Assembly: GCA_035772405.1 (NCBI GenBank)
Contig: JAYKKM010000439.1
Span: 7,855,501 to 7,919,500 of the forward strand
Source: Chrysogorgia sp. JL179-B06
Lineage: Eukaryota; Cnidaria; Anthozoa; Scleralcyonacea; Chrysogorgiidae
DNA length: 64,000 bases
Reading direction: 5' to 3'
Shown: positions 22,273 through 33,096 of the stretch, one piece after another
Position numbering within the stretch: position 1 is the first letter of the stretch
How the letters are laid out: each line of letters begins with the position of its first letter
Made by a program: the position numbers and the translations under genes
Notes under the pieces: model-generated
Told to the model about the DNA's origin: nothing
What the model saw: only the letters and a program-made list of their open reading frames with translations
The model's database searches: none

Positions 22273-22380
22273 AAGTTTTATAAAAACGTTGTATGTACGT
22301 TTTTTTAACTAGTCAGTGACAAACTAATCTTAACTATTTTAAATTATGACAAATCCTGGCTGCAATTTTAGCATTTTTCA

Positions 22381-22550
<170 letters not shown>

Positions 22551-22773
22551 GATCTAGATATGGGCACGAGATCTAATTATACACAAACGATTGCCGGTGA
22601 CAACCGCTTGTGGTACAAACAGCGGTCATGCGTACATCCAGAGAGCGTGAAGCGGTGTAGGGCCAGAGTGCTCAAACTACCACAAGGGTAGTGGGCGTTG
22701 CATTATCGCTAAAGGACACCTACACCAACTTCGCAGAGTGCTCAACAATACCGAAGTGAAGGAGCGTAATATA

Positions 22774-22832
22774 GTACAATATCTACAGACACGTGTTTCG
22801 CTGTTCCACAGCTCATCAGTGTAGCTTGGTAC
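22774..22832 (-). ncRNA. Type I hammerhead ribozyme motif 4
   Basis: Same core, stem II and GTC as motif 3, in the second tandem unit, with no visible change in the paired regions. Confidence 0.85.
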
Positions 22833-23061
22833 GATCTAGATATGGGCACGAGATCTAATTATACACAAACGATTGCCGGTGACAACCGCTTGTGGTACAA
22901 ACAGCGGTCATGCGCACATCCAGAGAGCGTGAAGCGGTGTAGGGCCAGAGTGCTCAAACTACCACAAGGGTAGTGGGCGTTGCATTATCGCTAAAGGACA
23001 CCTACACCAACAGGCTTCGCAGAGTGCTCAACAACACCGAATTAAGTGAAGGAGCGTAATA

Positions 23062-23120
23062 GTACAATATCTACAGACACGTGTTTCGCTGTTCCACAGC
23101 TCATCAGTGTAGCTTGGTAC
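23062..23120 (-). ncRNA. Type I hammerhead ribozyme motif 5
   Basis: Same as motif 3, in the third tandem unit. The unit before it is 6 bp longer than the others, outside the ribozyme. Confidence 0.85.
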
Positions 23121-23341
23121 GATCTAGATATGGGCACGAGATCTAATTATACACAAACGATTGCCGGTGACAACCGCTTGTGGTACAAACAGCGGTCATG
23201 CGTACATCCAGAGAGCGTGAAGCGGTGTAGGGCCAGAGTGCTCAAACTACCACAAGGGTAGTGGGCGTTGCATTATCGCTAAAGGACACCTACACCAACT
23301 TCGCAGAGTGCTCAACAACACCGAAGTGAAGGAGCGTAATA

Positions 23342-23400
23342 GTACAATATCTACAGACACGTGTTTCGCTGTTCCACAGCTCATCAGTGTAGCTTGGTAC
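23342..23400 (-). ncRNA. Type I hammerhead ribozyme motif 6
   Basis: Same as motif 3, in the last unit before the interruption at 23,537. Confidence 0.85.
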
Positions 23401-23654
23401 GATCTAGATATGGGCACGAGATCTAATTATACACAAACGATTGCCGGTGACAACGGCTTGTGGTACAAACAGCGGTCATGCGCACATCCAGAGAGCGTGA
23501 AGCGGTGTAGGGCCAGAGTGCTCAAACTACCACAACATACATGTCCAATACTGTCGAATAGATTCCATTCGTACGATTCGTACGATTCGTGAAACCGTAA
23601 CTTGATACCGCATGATGCTGAGTAGGAAGTAAGGAGAGTAGGAAGTAAGGGCAG

Positions 23655-23850
23655 ATTCGTCAGTCCAATCGTCCGATTTGTCCGATCGTGACGAATCGTG
23701 AAATTGGTGACGTTAACATGGTTACGCTGCATGTGACTTAGGTAGAAGAGGTACAGGGAAAAGTCCGTCCAATCGTCCGATTCGTCCGATTTGTCCGATC
23801 GTGACGAATCGTGAAATTGGTGACGTTTACATGGTTACGCTGCATATACT
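23655..23850 (-). repeat. 115-bp satellite, two inverted copies
   Basis: Two adjacent copies of the satellite found at 36,779-38,207, here on the opposite strand (GTCCAATCGTCCGATT, GTGACGAATCGTGAAATTGG, ATGTGACTTAGGTAGAAGAGG). They lie next to the left break of the hammerhead array; the main array is next to the right break. Confidence 0.8.
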
Positions 23851-26780
23851 CCTAACATTACATCACTATCATGTGTTATTGCTTCGTTCTATTTATAAAC
23901 CACGCAGCATTGCCAATATATCTGATCAGCAATTAATATTCATCACTTTTAGTGATCATGAGCCGATCATTTACCGATCCCATAAATTTCGATACGATTT
24001 ACTATCTGATCGACCGATTTATCGCTGGTTACCGATATATTGGTCACCATAAATTCTTAACAGTTGAATTTGGGGCCAAACTTCACTTCGCATTAGGCTT
24101 CATGTTTGCGTCGGTTCGAAGGGCGGATGAGCTGGGGTGTCAATGCAATCTGACTATTTGAGACTGTTGCTCACATGTCTCTGGCTTTTAAAAACAACAA
24201 CATTCTAAATTTTCCAGAGTGAAAATACACTTGCAACGTTCTACTTCTGGAAGATATTGTATATTATTGGGCAAAGATGTGTCGGTAACTACGAATGACG
24301 GAAATCGCAACTCAAAAAAATGTCTCGCCTATAACGAGAAATATGTCATTCGCCACATCAAATTCATTGTGGAAGAATATATCCGTCGCGTTTTTCTTGA
24401 CAAACAAAAGGAAATGTCACAAGTAGAAAAGCGATAATGATATTTATATCGGGACCGCCGATATATGCCGATATATGTTGACGCGATCGGCCGATAACCC
24501 ATCAGCCTAAATGTTGTCGGTTGTCGGCTTCTATCGATTAATTTCCGATTATCTGCTCATTCCTAATTACTTTCACAAGCGCTTTATTATAAACTTCAAG
24601 TCATGGTACGGTATTACTTATAACTACAAGTGATCAAAGATTGTGTAACTCCATTCGACGCATGTGGACGAGCAAGTGGTGAATGAAGATTGGTTTATAA
24701 ACATAAAATTATGCTGTAACGAATTATGAAAATAAATAAAGCTAATAAATATATTACAGCGTTTTAAGTTCAATTCAGAAATATTACAAACGTCAAGTTC
24801 GATTTTCCAAAAGTATCGCTTGAATGGAAAATTTACAACTTCGCGAGGCTTGCTCGTTTGGAGTAAATGTTGTTCGAATTAGACTGTATGGCGTTCAAAT
24901 GGTCATACTGAATTTTTACATTATAAACGCGCCATATCATTACCGTATGTTATTTTAATATTAGAAGGCTATAATGTGCTATATGATCGCCTTGATACAT
25001 GGTTTAGATTGTTATCGAGTGGAACACGGCAACAAACGATACTAGCGAAGGAGACATGATAACCTCAATGTTTTTGACAACTGTGACATCGGATCCCGCA
25101 TGATTTACGTATGCTATTTTAATATTAGAAAGGTAATCCCGTTCGTTTGTACGATTTGAAATATGACCGCCAGATAAGTCGTTCAATTCAGCAAATATTA
25201 TGAACGTGATGTTCGATTTGGCCCGACCTCGTACCCACTGCTCCTGTGTCAGTCCCGAGGCAGCAAGACTCCACTCCTAGTCTTATATTATGTTATTAGG
25301 GTATGAGCAACAAAAATCAAAGTTGAAACGTGAGAACCAAGATAAAATAGCATTCGTACGTCACTGTGTTAAAATGATCGTATATACGTATATAAGTCGA
25401 AAACTCTAAGGATTTCAGATCAACATACGCATACGCTTTCCATTATTTACTCCGGTAATTTATTAAAAAAGGTAAAGTTTTATCTTGATTTCTTTTAGCT
25501 GTAAAGCACAGTAACCCATGACATGCAAGATTAGAATGCGTTCTCCTTCGTCGAACGCAATAATTACATGCCTTTTCAAAACATCCAAAACTCCTAAAAA
25601 CTATCCATTCCCAAATGCCATTATATACTTTGCTTTCACACATTTACATAACATATAATCAATTTCCCCTTGACTATTCAATACCATTTGCCTTTAAGTG
25701 CGAAAATTAACATGTCGGCAAATAAAACCATTTGTCTTTCTTCCTTTTCAAATTTTCCACGATAAAATCTATTTGCCTTGCTCTTTTGTTTTCTTTCCCA
25801 ACATTTACTCCACTACACTGACAACATCACCTACTTTCCAATTACATTAGGCGCCCAGCCATTCCAATAAAAACAATGTTACTTTAAAAGTTTCTTCATC
25901 GCAGATCGCCTTTGCCTAGAAAGCCTTCTGCATCCACCATGCGGCCGGCCAAACGCGAACCCGGTGAAACAAATCTCCGTCCAATAATTCCAGTAATTCT
26001 CTTCGCTCTTTAACTACTTCTTCCTTCCTGTAATTCTGCATCTCCGAATCGAACAAATTCTTTAACGACATTTTATTTCCTCGCGAAATTTATCTTCAAG
26101 TCACCAAATGTAGTCTAACCTTAAAATACCTATCACAATAAACCTTCGCAATCTTATCCATACCGCCCCACATTGCCTACTTCTATATCGTCTCATGAAA
26201 ATCCGACACCTTTCCTTCAAATATTTTACACTCACTTTGCCCAACGCTAAATACGCCCCATCAACTCGTTCTGTTTCTCAAATGTAACTCCCAGCTACGC
26301 ATGAAAAACCACAACATCACTATTAACACGCCACTTTTATGGGCGGCCGTTACCACCAAAAAGATAGTGAAACGAAATAGGTTATTGTGAAATTAAAGTT
26401 TATTAGACGAAAGCCATTGCAACCCTACCACTTCTAACACTTTTTAACTGAAGATTCTACTTCTATAAAAGTAAATATTCCTTTCGCATGTTTTACAATC
26501 CTCCCTCTTACACTTAGTACTGCGCTTTTTATCAATTTAGCAGCCCCCCACTGTCGAAAACCTCTTCCCTATGCCCTCCTACCTCCGACAAGAAATTTAC
26601 TTATTACTAGGGGACCGGGGCGGCGCGCTAAGGTATTAAAGGTATTAGTCTAATACCTTTTTTTTCTCCAGCCGGGTTGAATTGAATTTGTAAAATAATA
26701 AAATTATTCCATCAAAAAATGCTAGCTTTATAATTTAGGAATTAGAACACACTGAAACTTTAAAAAAATATCTGGTAGCT
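23851..26780. other. About 2.9 kb without recognisable genes
   Basis: The frames present are short and lack domains. The stretch 23,930-24,540 is rich in CGAT, CCGAT and GATAT words, including several near-inverted phrases around ATCGG and CCGATAT, which is typical of an old interspersed repeat. The rest is plain AT-rich sequence; a perfect 23-bp palindrome, AGGTATTAGTCTAATACCT at its core, lies at 26,639-26,661. Confidence 0.5.
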
Positions 26781-26792
26781 TCCCGACAATAG

Positions 26793-26913
26793 CCTGCGCA
26801 GCAGACGGTCGCGTTCGGGGAGGGGTCTTTCGAGCGTGTGAGGCGGGCGAGCGTGTGAGGCGGGCCGGTCCAATTTTAAGCCCCTCCCCCAACGCGACCG
26901 TCTGCTGCGCAGG
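26793..26913. repeat. Inverted-repeat element in a GC-rich patch
   Basis: CCTGCGCAGCAGACGGTCGC at 26,793 is repeated inverted ending at 26,913, with 75 bp between them that include two copies of GAGCGTGTGAGGCGGGC. The ends (AGCCTGCGCAGCAGACG) resemble the TIR of the element at 31,226 (AGCCTGCGTGCAGACG), so this may be a short relative of it. Confidence 0.6.
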
Positions 26914-27933
26914 TAGGATTTTAGTTTTCCGTAACATCGCACCGCGGCGCAACAACGTTAGCAACGAAGATTTGAATAGCCTGCACGCACTCTCTGTGGG
27001 CAGAAACGCAGGTTGGCGTTTCAAGAGGCTTACACCTCAAGGTATTAGAATCTCAAAACTAATCCTTGGTTTGACCAAAAGCAGTTAAATTTCACTACAG
27101 GCGGTCTTATATTTTAATGTTTAAAGTAAGACGCGTAATATTTTGATCTTAAACTGTCTTTATTTAGTAGCCAGAAGTATACAATGCTTTTCACTGTATT
27201 ACATTTACAATGTTCAACATATAAAGATGTAAATTACCCAAACCGATGAACGCGAATTGAACATGCAAACTCAAAAGCACGCAACACATCAATTGAATGC
27301 TTCAATAATAAATCGGGATATATAAAAAATAAGAACGATGCGAATATACACAATCACGCAAGGTATTAGTTTTACGATTCTAGTATACAAAGCGCCAGTG
27401 GTAGACATTTAATACGATGATCATTCCCGCCATTTTTCCCCGCCCGCCATTTTTCCCGCCCGCATGAGAGCCCGCAATTTTTTACGCCCGCCATTTTTCC
27501 CTCCCGCATGACGGAGATGGCTGCGGAGGAGGCTAGATGATCATATACATTGTACGCGCACCAAGCACATTTATAGCAACAATAACGCCATGTCATGCCT
27601 TGCGGAGTCGGTGCTAGTGCATGGGCATCGTTGATATGTTTTGAAAATATTGTCGTTACTATCGAGTCACAGACGTCTCTCTCAATTGCGAGACTCCCAT
27701 TACACAATCATTTTCGTAATCAACTCCATAACGCAACAGCTAACAACCCTAGAGTTAGTCCGTCGAGTTAGGATTCCAGTTACGATTCGTTTTAAAATTA
27801 AATTCAACGCGCGTTTCAATTGCCTGACTCCTGAATATACTCCTTGTTGCACTCGTGCTTGCTGTGCTTTATTGCGTATAAGAAGAGTATCCGCGTTTGG
27901 CGCGGTGTTGAACGGCAGCATCGTCAACCATGA

Positions 27934-29817
27934 TACAATAAAGATCGTTTTATTGTATTAAATAAACGGATCTCAGCAGTTATCAACCAAAATAGAACGA
28001 ACTCTTTAAAGGATGTTGGTACACGAGATTGGTGGAAAAGAGTGGACAATATATCGCGGCGCCGTCAGAGAGCTGTTACCTCTCTCGATCATAATTCACT
28101 TCGTGACTTAAATACTTACTTTGGCAATGTGTGCACATATAACAGCTATGTAAATCCACTACCGCACGACATTGGTGACGATGTAGAAATCCCAACGGTT
28201 AATGAATGGCAAGTGTGGAATTCTCTTCGACATATCAAAAGGACAGCTATCGGCCCAGATTCCAAACCGTATACTGTTTGGAAGGATCATGCTGAGCTAT
28301 TAACTCCAGTATTGACGAGAGTGTGGAATCTGTCACTTTAAAACTCATACTTGGCCTGTTTCTTGAAAAAGATCTAACATCGATCCACTGCCAAAAGTTG
28401 AGACACCAAATGAGAATAATGATTATCGAGGTAGTAAATATAACACCTGTTATAGCAAGAGCTTTTGAAAAGATTGTGATGAAAGTGCATACTAAGGATA
28501 TTAGCATCGAAGAGCATTTGAAGGCATCTCAGTTTGCATACAGGGAAGGTGGTAGCTGTACTGATGCATTAGTGGCGGTTCAACATACTGTTAATCAATA
28601 CCTTGATAATCCAGAATGTAAAGCTGTTCGTATTTTTGCCATGGATTTCAGTAAGGCTTTCGACAGTGTAAAACATAATTTACTATCGGAGAAACTGAGG
28701 CAAATCGGTCTTAATCCATACGTATTCAATTGGTATCTTAGCTTTCTAAAGGATAGAGAACAGAGAGTTGTCAGCAATGGATTTATTAGTGACTGGATAC
28801 GAGTTAATAAAGGAACTACTCAGGGTAGTGTGAGTGGCCCACATTTATTTAACATCTTCCTCAATGATCTTGAGATTGTATCAGCATCAGAGTGTGGGTT
28901 ATTTAAATATGCGGATGATTCCAATATTATATCTCCAGTCTGGAAAGACAATGACACTTCGGACGAGATGGTACAACAGTTTTTGGAGTGGTCAAGTCGT
29001 AATTGTATGAAGAGTAATCCTACTAAATGTAAAGAGCTTATTATTCGGAAGAAAGGTTGCACTGAAATGTTTCCTTTGGTGTCTGGTATCCCTCAAAAGC
29101 CATCTATCGTTATGTTAGGAGTCACATTCCAAGAAGATAGCAGATTTACAATTCATGTTTATGAAAAACTAAAAAAGGCTAACAAGTGCCTTTTCATCCT
29201 AAGATCATTACGCAAGGAAGGCTATAATCAGAAAGAGATTGATCATTTATTTATTACCTTAGTACTACCAAATATTACATATGCTCTTCCAGTATATGGT
29301 GCTTCTAAATCTGAACTTACAAAAATTGAATGCTTTTTGCGAAGATGTTATAAACGCAAATATATTTCGAGGGAAATTAGTGTGCAGCAACTGTTAGAAA
29401 AGCAAGATAGAAAACTTTTTAGCAAGGTCGCGCAAATTGAACAGCATCCGTTAAGGAACTTATTGCCAAAGAAGAAGGTTAATAGATATGAACTTAGAAA
29501 TAAATCTAGTAACTTTCCAAAGATTAATACAGATCGTTTCAAAAATTCTTATATTAACCGTCTAATTTTTAAATATAATTTAGTACTGTAGCATGAATGT
29601 AGAAATAAGTCTAGTAACTTTGGCTAAAGATTGATACAAATTGTTTCAAAATTCTTATATTAACTGTCTAATTTTAAATATATTTAGCTTTGTAAATAGG
29701 TATATAGGTTCTATCCTTGTAAGTTAATTATTTTACTAATATGATGTAACATATAAGATATGTATTTTTTATCTTGTGATGAAATAAAGACATTTATTAT
29801 TATTATTTATTATTATG
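27934..29817 (+). mobile_element. LINE inserted in the second foldback element
   Basis: The arm sequence of the foldback element stops at CAACCATGA (27,933) and resumes at about 29,818 (AGTTTGAAATTGGCACC), as judged from its mirror copy CAACCATGAAATTTGAAATTGG on the right. Between lie 1.9 kb with a 5'-truncated non-LTR retrotransposon ending in a TTATTATTATT-type tail after an AATAAA. Confidence 0.75.
28042..29591 (+). pseudogene. Non-LTR reverse transcriptase, 5'-truncated
   Basis: The first frame (28,042-28,341) carries the fingers, with VWNSLRHIKRTAIGPDSKPY. Two frame changes between about 28,335 and 28,440 lead to the long frame to 29,591 with [26 protein letters not shown], motif [18 protein letters not shown], the motif B region [13 protein letters not shown], catalytic KYADDSN, then the thumb ([26 protein letters not shown]). 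It is closest in style to CR1/L2-like ORF2 but distinct from the two LINEs on the minus strand. No endonuclease is present. Confidence 0.75.
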
Positions 29818-30061
29818 AAGTTTGAAATTGGCACCACTATTTTGCATTCAAAAGCGTTTAGGAATGTGAAAATTAAAAAATACAGATACGGATGGCTATA
29901 ATTTATATTGATCGTGGGCCCAACCGCCATAACATAGAATAGCTAATCAAAGGTCAAAGACTGGTATCGAAAATAATATATTCAAATTATTGCCAGTATT
30001 ACACACTGTACTCATTAGATTCGACAAAATGAAATTTGAACATTGAGATTTACCTACAATA

Positions 30062-30782
30062 CTGAATGCGTGTTTAGTCAGATAAAATTAAAAGGTTCGA
30101 CTTTTTGCCCTTATAAATCCGCCATTTTGAATTTATTTTTTTGACAGACAAGAAGATAGGATGTAAATATTGCCGGCGGCAAGAGAATATGACACATATA
30201 TACATTTATATTTGTTATTGCTGCCACCCACCCTACCCCGTTAGGAGAGATTTGTGGCAAAGATTCGCGTCGACCGACTAGTGCCGTAAAGTTCACCGGT
30301 TTTTAATGACGATAACTTTAGACACCGCATATTCGTATGCGTCTTTACACAGAAAGATATGAAAGAAATCCTAACTCGAATCCTAACGTATAATCGGCCT
30401 CCCATAAAAAGAACTCGTTCGGATTGCATTTTAAAAGTACTGCCTTAAATCTCGTCGCAGTTTGTTTGGACGAACTTGCGCCAAGAAAACATCGTTTTTG
30501 AGTTCGACAGATATTTCGAGATATTTCGAGAGAAGAGCTTGAAGCTTTTCACACTCTCGTCCCTCAGCTTCGGGCACAACTTCGTCTTCAAGACAGATAA
30601 AATTCTTTTACAGCTATTTACATAACATATTTACATAAAATGCTTTAGTTTCACTGATTCATCTAAATTTGCGTTATGTATACAATGAAAGAACCGTTTA
30701 ATCTTATTACTGTAAGGTGATTTATAGATATAGCCGAATGTCGTTGGAGTACATACCGATCGCTGAGATCGCCAGGATCGCT
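30062..30782. other. Foldback spacer without recognisable genes
   Basis: AT-rich sequence with only short frames. Nothing in it resembles a domain, RNA gene or repeat that I can name. Confidence 0.5.
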
Positions 30783-30957
30783 GAACCAGTGTTTCCATAT
30801 AATCGCTGCGATCGCCGAGATAGAACATTTTCTATCTCCGCGATCGCTGCGATCGCCAGGGTCGCTGAGCGTGTGGTTTCCATATGATCGCTACGATCGC
30901 CGGTTTTAAAATTGATAGATCGCAGCGATCGAAGCGATCATATGGAAACCAGGCTTA
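30783..30957. repeat. MITE-like repeat rich in GCGATCGC
   Basis: ACCAGTGTTTCCATATAATCGC at its left (shown as a motif over 22 bp, ends ACCAGTG and ATCGC) and GCGATCATATGGAAACCAGG at its right are imperfect inverted repeats. Between them CGATCGC-type words recur at least six times. No coding potential. Confidence 0.5.
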
Positions 30958-31225
30958 ATAAAGAAGGTGTGTGGTATTGTTGATAGTTATTGAGTGCAGC
31001 AGGGTTTGAAATGGCACTTTCGGGTTCGGGTCCGCTGCTGTACCTGTTGAGCTATAGCGAATGAAGTACACGAGATATTCTAGCGACAACTTAACGCGTA
31101 TCCATGAGGATGTGCAGTGTTTCAATTCTATTAGAGAATCATGGTCAAAAACAGGAAGAAATATTTTAATGATTAATCTAATACCGCTGAAGTAAACAGA
31201 AAAGTTTAGTGAAGCGGCCTATTGT

Positions 31226-32038
31226 TAGCCTGCGTGCAGACGCTTGTCGTCTGCGCATCGGAAGCCAAAAGCTTGTTCTGGTCACGTGGATTATTATATT
31301 CGCGTTAAAAATAATAATTCGCGCAAACATTATAAATTATAATTAGCTATGATTATCCATGGCGTCTCCTGCACGCGTTCTGTGTTTCTCGGTGTTGGTG
31401 AAAGCTTCTGATCGAAATTTAGTAGGAAATAAGACGATTTTGAAATTAACGACCTTCACTTTGTCGTTCTTCCTACGTCGCAACATATCTGTCGTGTGTG
31501 CTTGAGGATTCTCCAACAAAGAAGAAACCACAAGAAGAAGCTTGACGCTCTAGACGACAATCTTCCGAGTCAGTACCGCGATAAGGCAGGGGCAAAGGGA
31601 CTTGCGATTAAAACAAAAGCGACTGCCAAGCGTTCGTTGTCGTTTGTTGATGAAAGTGAAGAGCCGTCGACTTCATCTGGTCACCGTATCAATCGTGAAG
31701 ACGAAAGCACGACCCGCTCACCTATTCACTTTCAACCGACATCAACTTCGATCCTCAAAAAGGTTATCGACTTTTAAAAAAATTGACAAACTAGTCGCAG
31801 AGCATCTTGAAAACATTGACCTTCTAACTTCGCCTCCTCAACAAACGCCATGTTTACTTCGCTGCTCTGGCTAATTTGGGATATTCACATTATATTCCAT
31901 AAATTAACAATCAACCAATCACATTCGGTTCCCACTTTTTTGGGAAAATTCACGTGACCAGAACAAGCTTTTGGCTTCCGATGCGCAGACGCTTATACGT
32001 ATTAATCACCGGAAATACAAGCGTCTGCACGCAGGCTA
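31226..32038. mobile_element. Non-autonomous element with 8-bp target duplication, 813 bp
   Basis: TAGCCTGCGTGCAGACGCTTG at 31,226 (21-bp arm) pairs with its reverse complement ending at 32,038. CCTATTGT flanks it on both sides (31,218-31,225 and 32,039-32,046). A second inner inverted pair (CAGACG..GTCTGCGCATCGGAAGCC / GGCTTCCGATGCGCAGAC) lies inside. An 8-bp duplication fits hAT-type or other 8-bp-target families; the TIR is not diagnostic. It contains a gene fragment and no transposase. Confidence 0.7.
31433..31777 (+). pseudogene. Gene fragment with a CRVC motif inside the 8-bp-TSD element
   Basis: I do not recognise the family. An open frame from 31,433 encodes DDFEIND, FVVLPTSQHICRVCLRILQ, a very basic stretch (RRNHKKK) and then a Ser/Thr-rich acidic tail with DESEEPSTSSGHR. 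The CxxC pair near the start suggests half of a zinc-binding site whose partner residues are missing. No start codon or upstream exon is apparent and the frame ends in a stop without conserved context. Likely a captured or deleted remnant of the autonomous parent's gene. Confidence 0.4.
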
Positions 32039-32861
32039 CCTATTGTAGGTAAATCTCAATGGGTAAGTATGGCGTTTCAAAATCTAATGAGTACAGTGTG
32101 TAATTTAATCGGCATATGATCGATAAGAACAATTTATATCATGTGCTTCGATGTCACTTTCAAACAATAAGTTCATCGGCTTTTATCGAACTTAATACTG
32201 GCACTAATTTGAATATATTATTTTCGATACCAGTCTTTGACCTTTGTCTTTGATTAGCTGTTCTATGGCGGTTGCCCACGATCAATATAAATTATAGCCA
32301 TTTGTATCTGTATTTTTTAATTTTCACATTCCTAAACGCTTTTGAATGCAAAATAGTGGTGCCAATTTCAAATTTCATGGTTGCGGATACGCTTCTAATA
32401 CGCAATAAAGCACATCAAGCACGAGTGCAACAAGGAGTATATTCAGGAGTCAGGCAATTGCCAACGCGCGTTGAATTTAATTTTAAAACGAATCCTAACT
32501 CGAATCCTAACTCGACAGACTAACTCTACGGTTCTTGGCTGTTGCGTTAGATGGAGTTGATTAAGAAAATGATTGTGTAATCGGAGTCTCGCAATTGAGA
32601 GAGACGTCTGTTTGTCTTGTCTGACAATATTTTCAAAACATATATATCAACGATGCCCATGCACTAGCACTGACTCTGCAAGGCATGACATGACGTTATT
32701 GACATATTGTTGCTATAAATGTGCTTGCTATTGTTGCAACACGTGCGGCTGGATGTGCGTGGTGCGCCGACAATGTACATTATCATCGTATTAAATGTCT
32801 ACAAAGCGCCAGTGGCCAACAGGCCAAGGTATACTAGAATCGTAAAACTGATTTTTCGCTG

Positions 32862-32937
32862 TACTTCCTCGCAGTGTGCCCTCAGTTAACCTCACCAATC
32901 TCACGATCCGTCACGATCGGACAAATCGGACGAATCT
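32862..32937 (+). repeat. 115-bp satellite copy at the LINE 3' end
   Basis: Partial unit (TTCGCTGTACTTCC, CCTCACCAATCTCACG, CGATCGGACAAATCGGACG) lying directly between the second foldback element and the LINE tail. The unit continues on the far side of the LINE at 36,779, so the LINE is inserted within this satellite. Confidence 0.75.
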
Positions 32938-33096
32938 TTAATCTTTAATCTTTAATCTTTAATTAAAATTATTTTAACACGGTAGCCTTTCAGCGCGAGC
33001 TGATTTTCAAAGGGCCGTGTATACAATACATAAATATAAATATAATACATATAAGAATCTACACATTTCACAGAATATTACAATTAAAAAATTAAA

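Larger units (their letters stand above)
20350..22347 (+). mobile_element. Penelope-like element, inverted right copy
   Basis: Mirror image of the left arm, 5'-truncated at the palindrome centre and ending past GTTTTATAAAAACGTTGTATG at about 22,347. Beyond it comes another (AT)n tract and then the hammerhead repeat array. Penelope elements often have partial copies joined head-to-head or head-to-tail as a result of their template-jumping insertion, so the palindrome may have formed in one event. Confidence 0.85.
27368..32849. mobile_element. Second foldback-type element, with insertions
   Basis: AGTTTTACGATTCTAGTATAC at 27,368 matches its reverse complement ending at 32,849. Inverted similarity then runs inward: 27,370-27,900 against 32,380-32,850, and, beyond a LINE inserted in the left arm, 29,818-30,060 against 32,041-32,370. 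Shared landmarks include TTGCACTCGTGCTTG and GGTAAATCTCAATG. Arms differ by several percent and by indels. The spacer (30,062-32,038) holds a MITE-like repeat and an element with an 8-bp duplication. No transposase or clear target duplication was found. Confidence 0.65.

Noticed and set aside
26782..27020. GC-rich patch as a CpG-island promoter
   Set aside because: Its GC content comes from a short inverted-repeat element, and no gene starts nearby.
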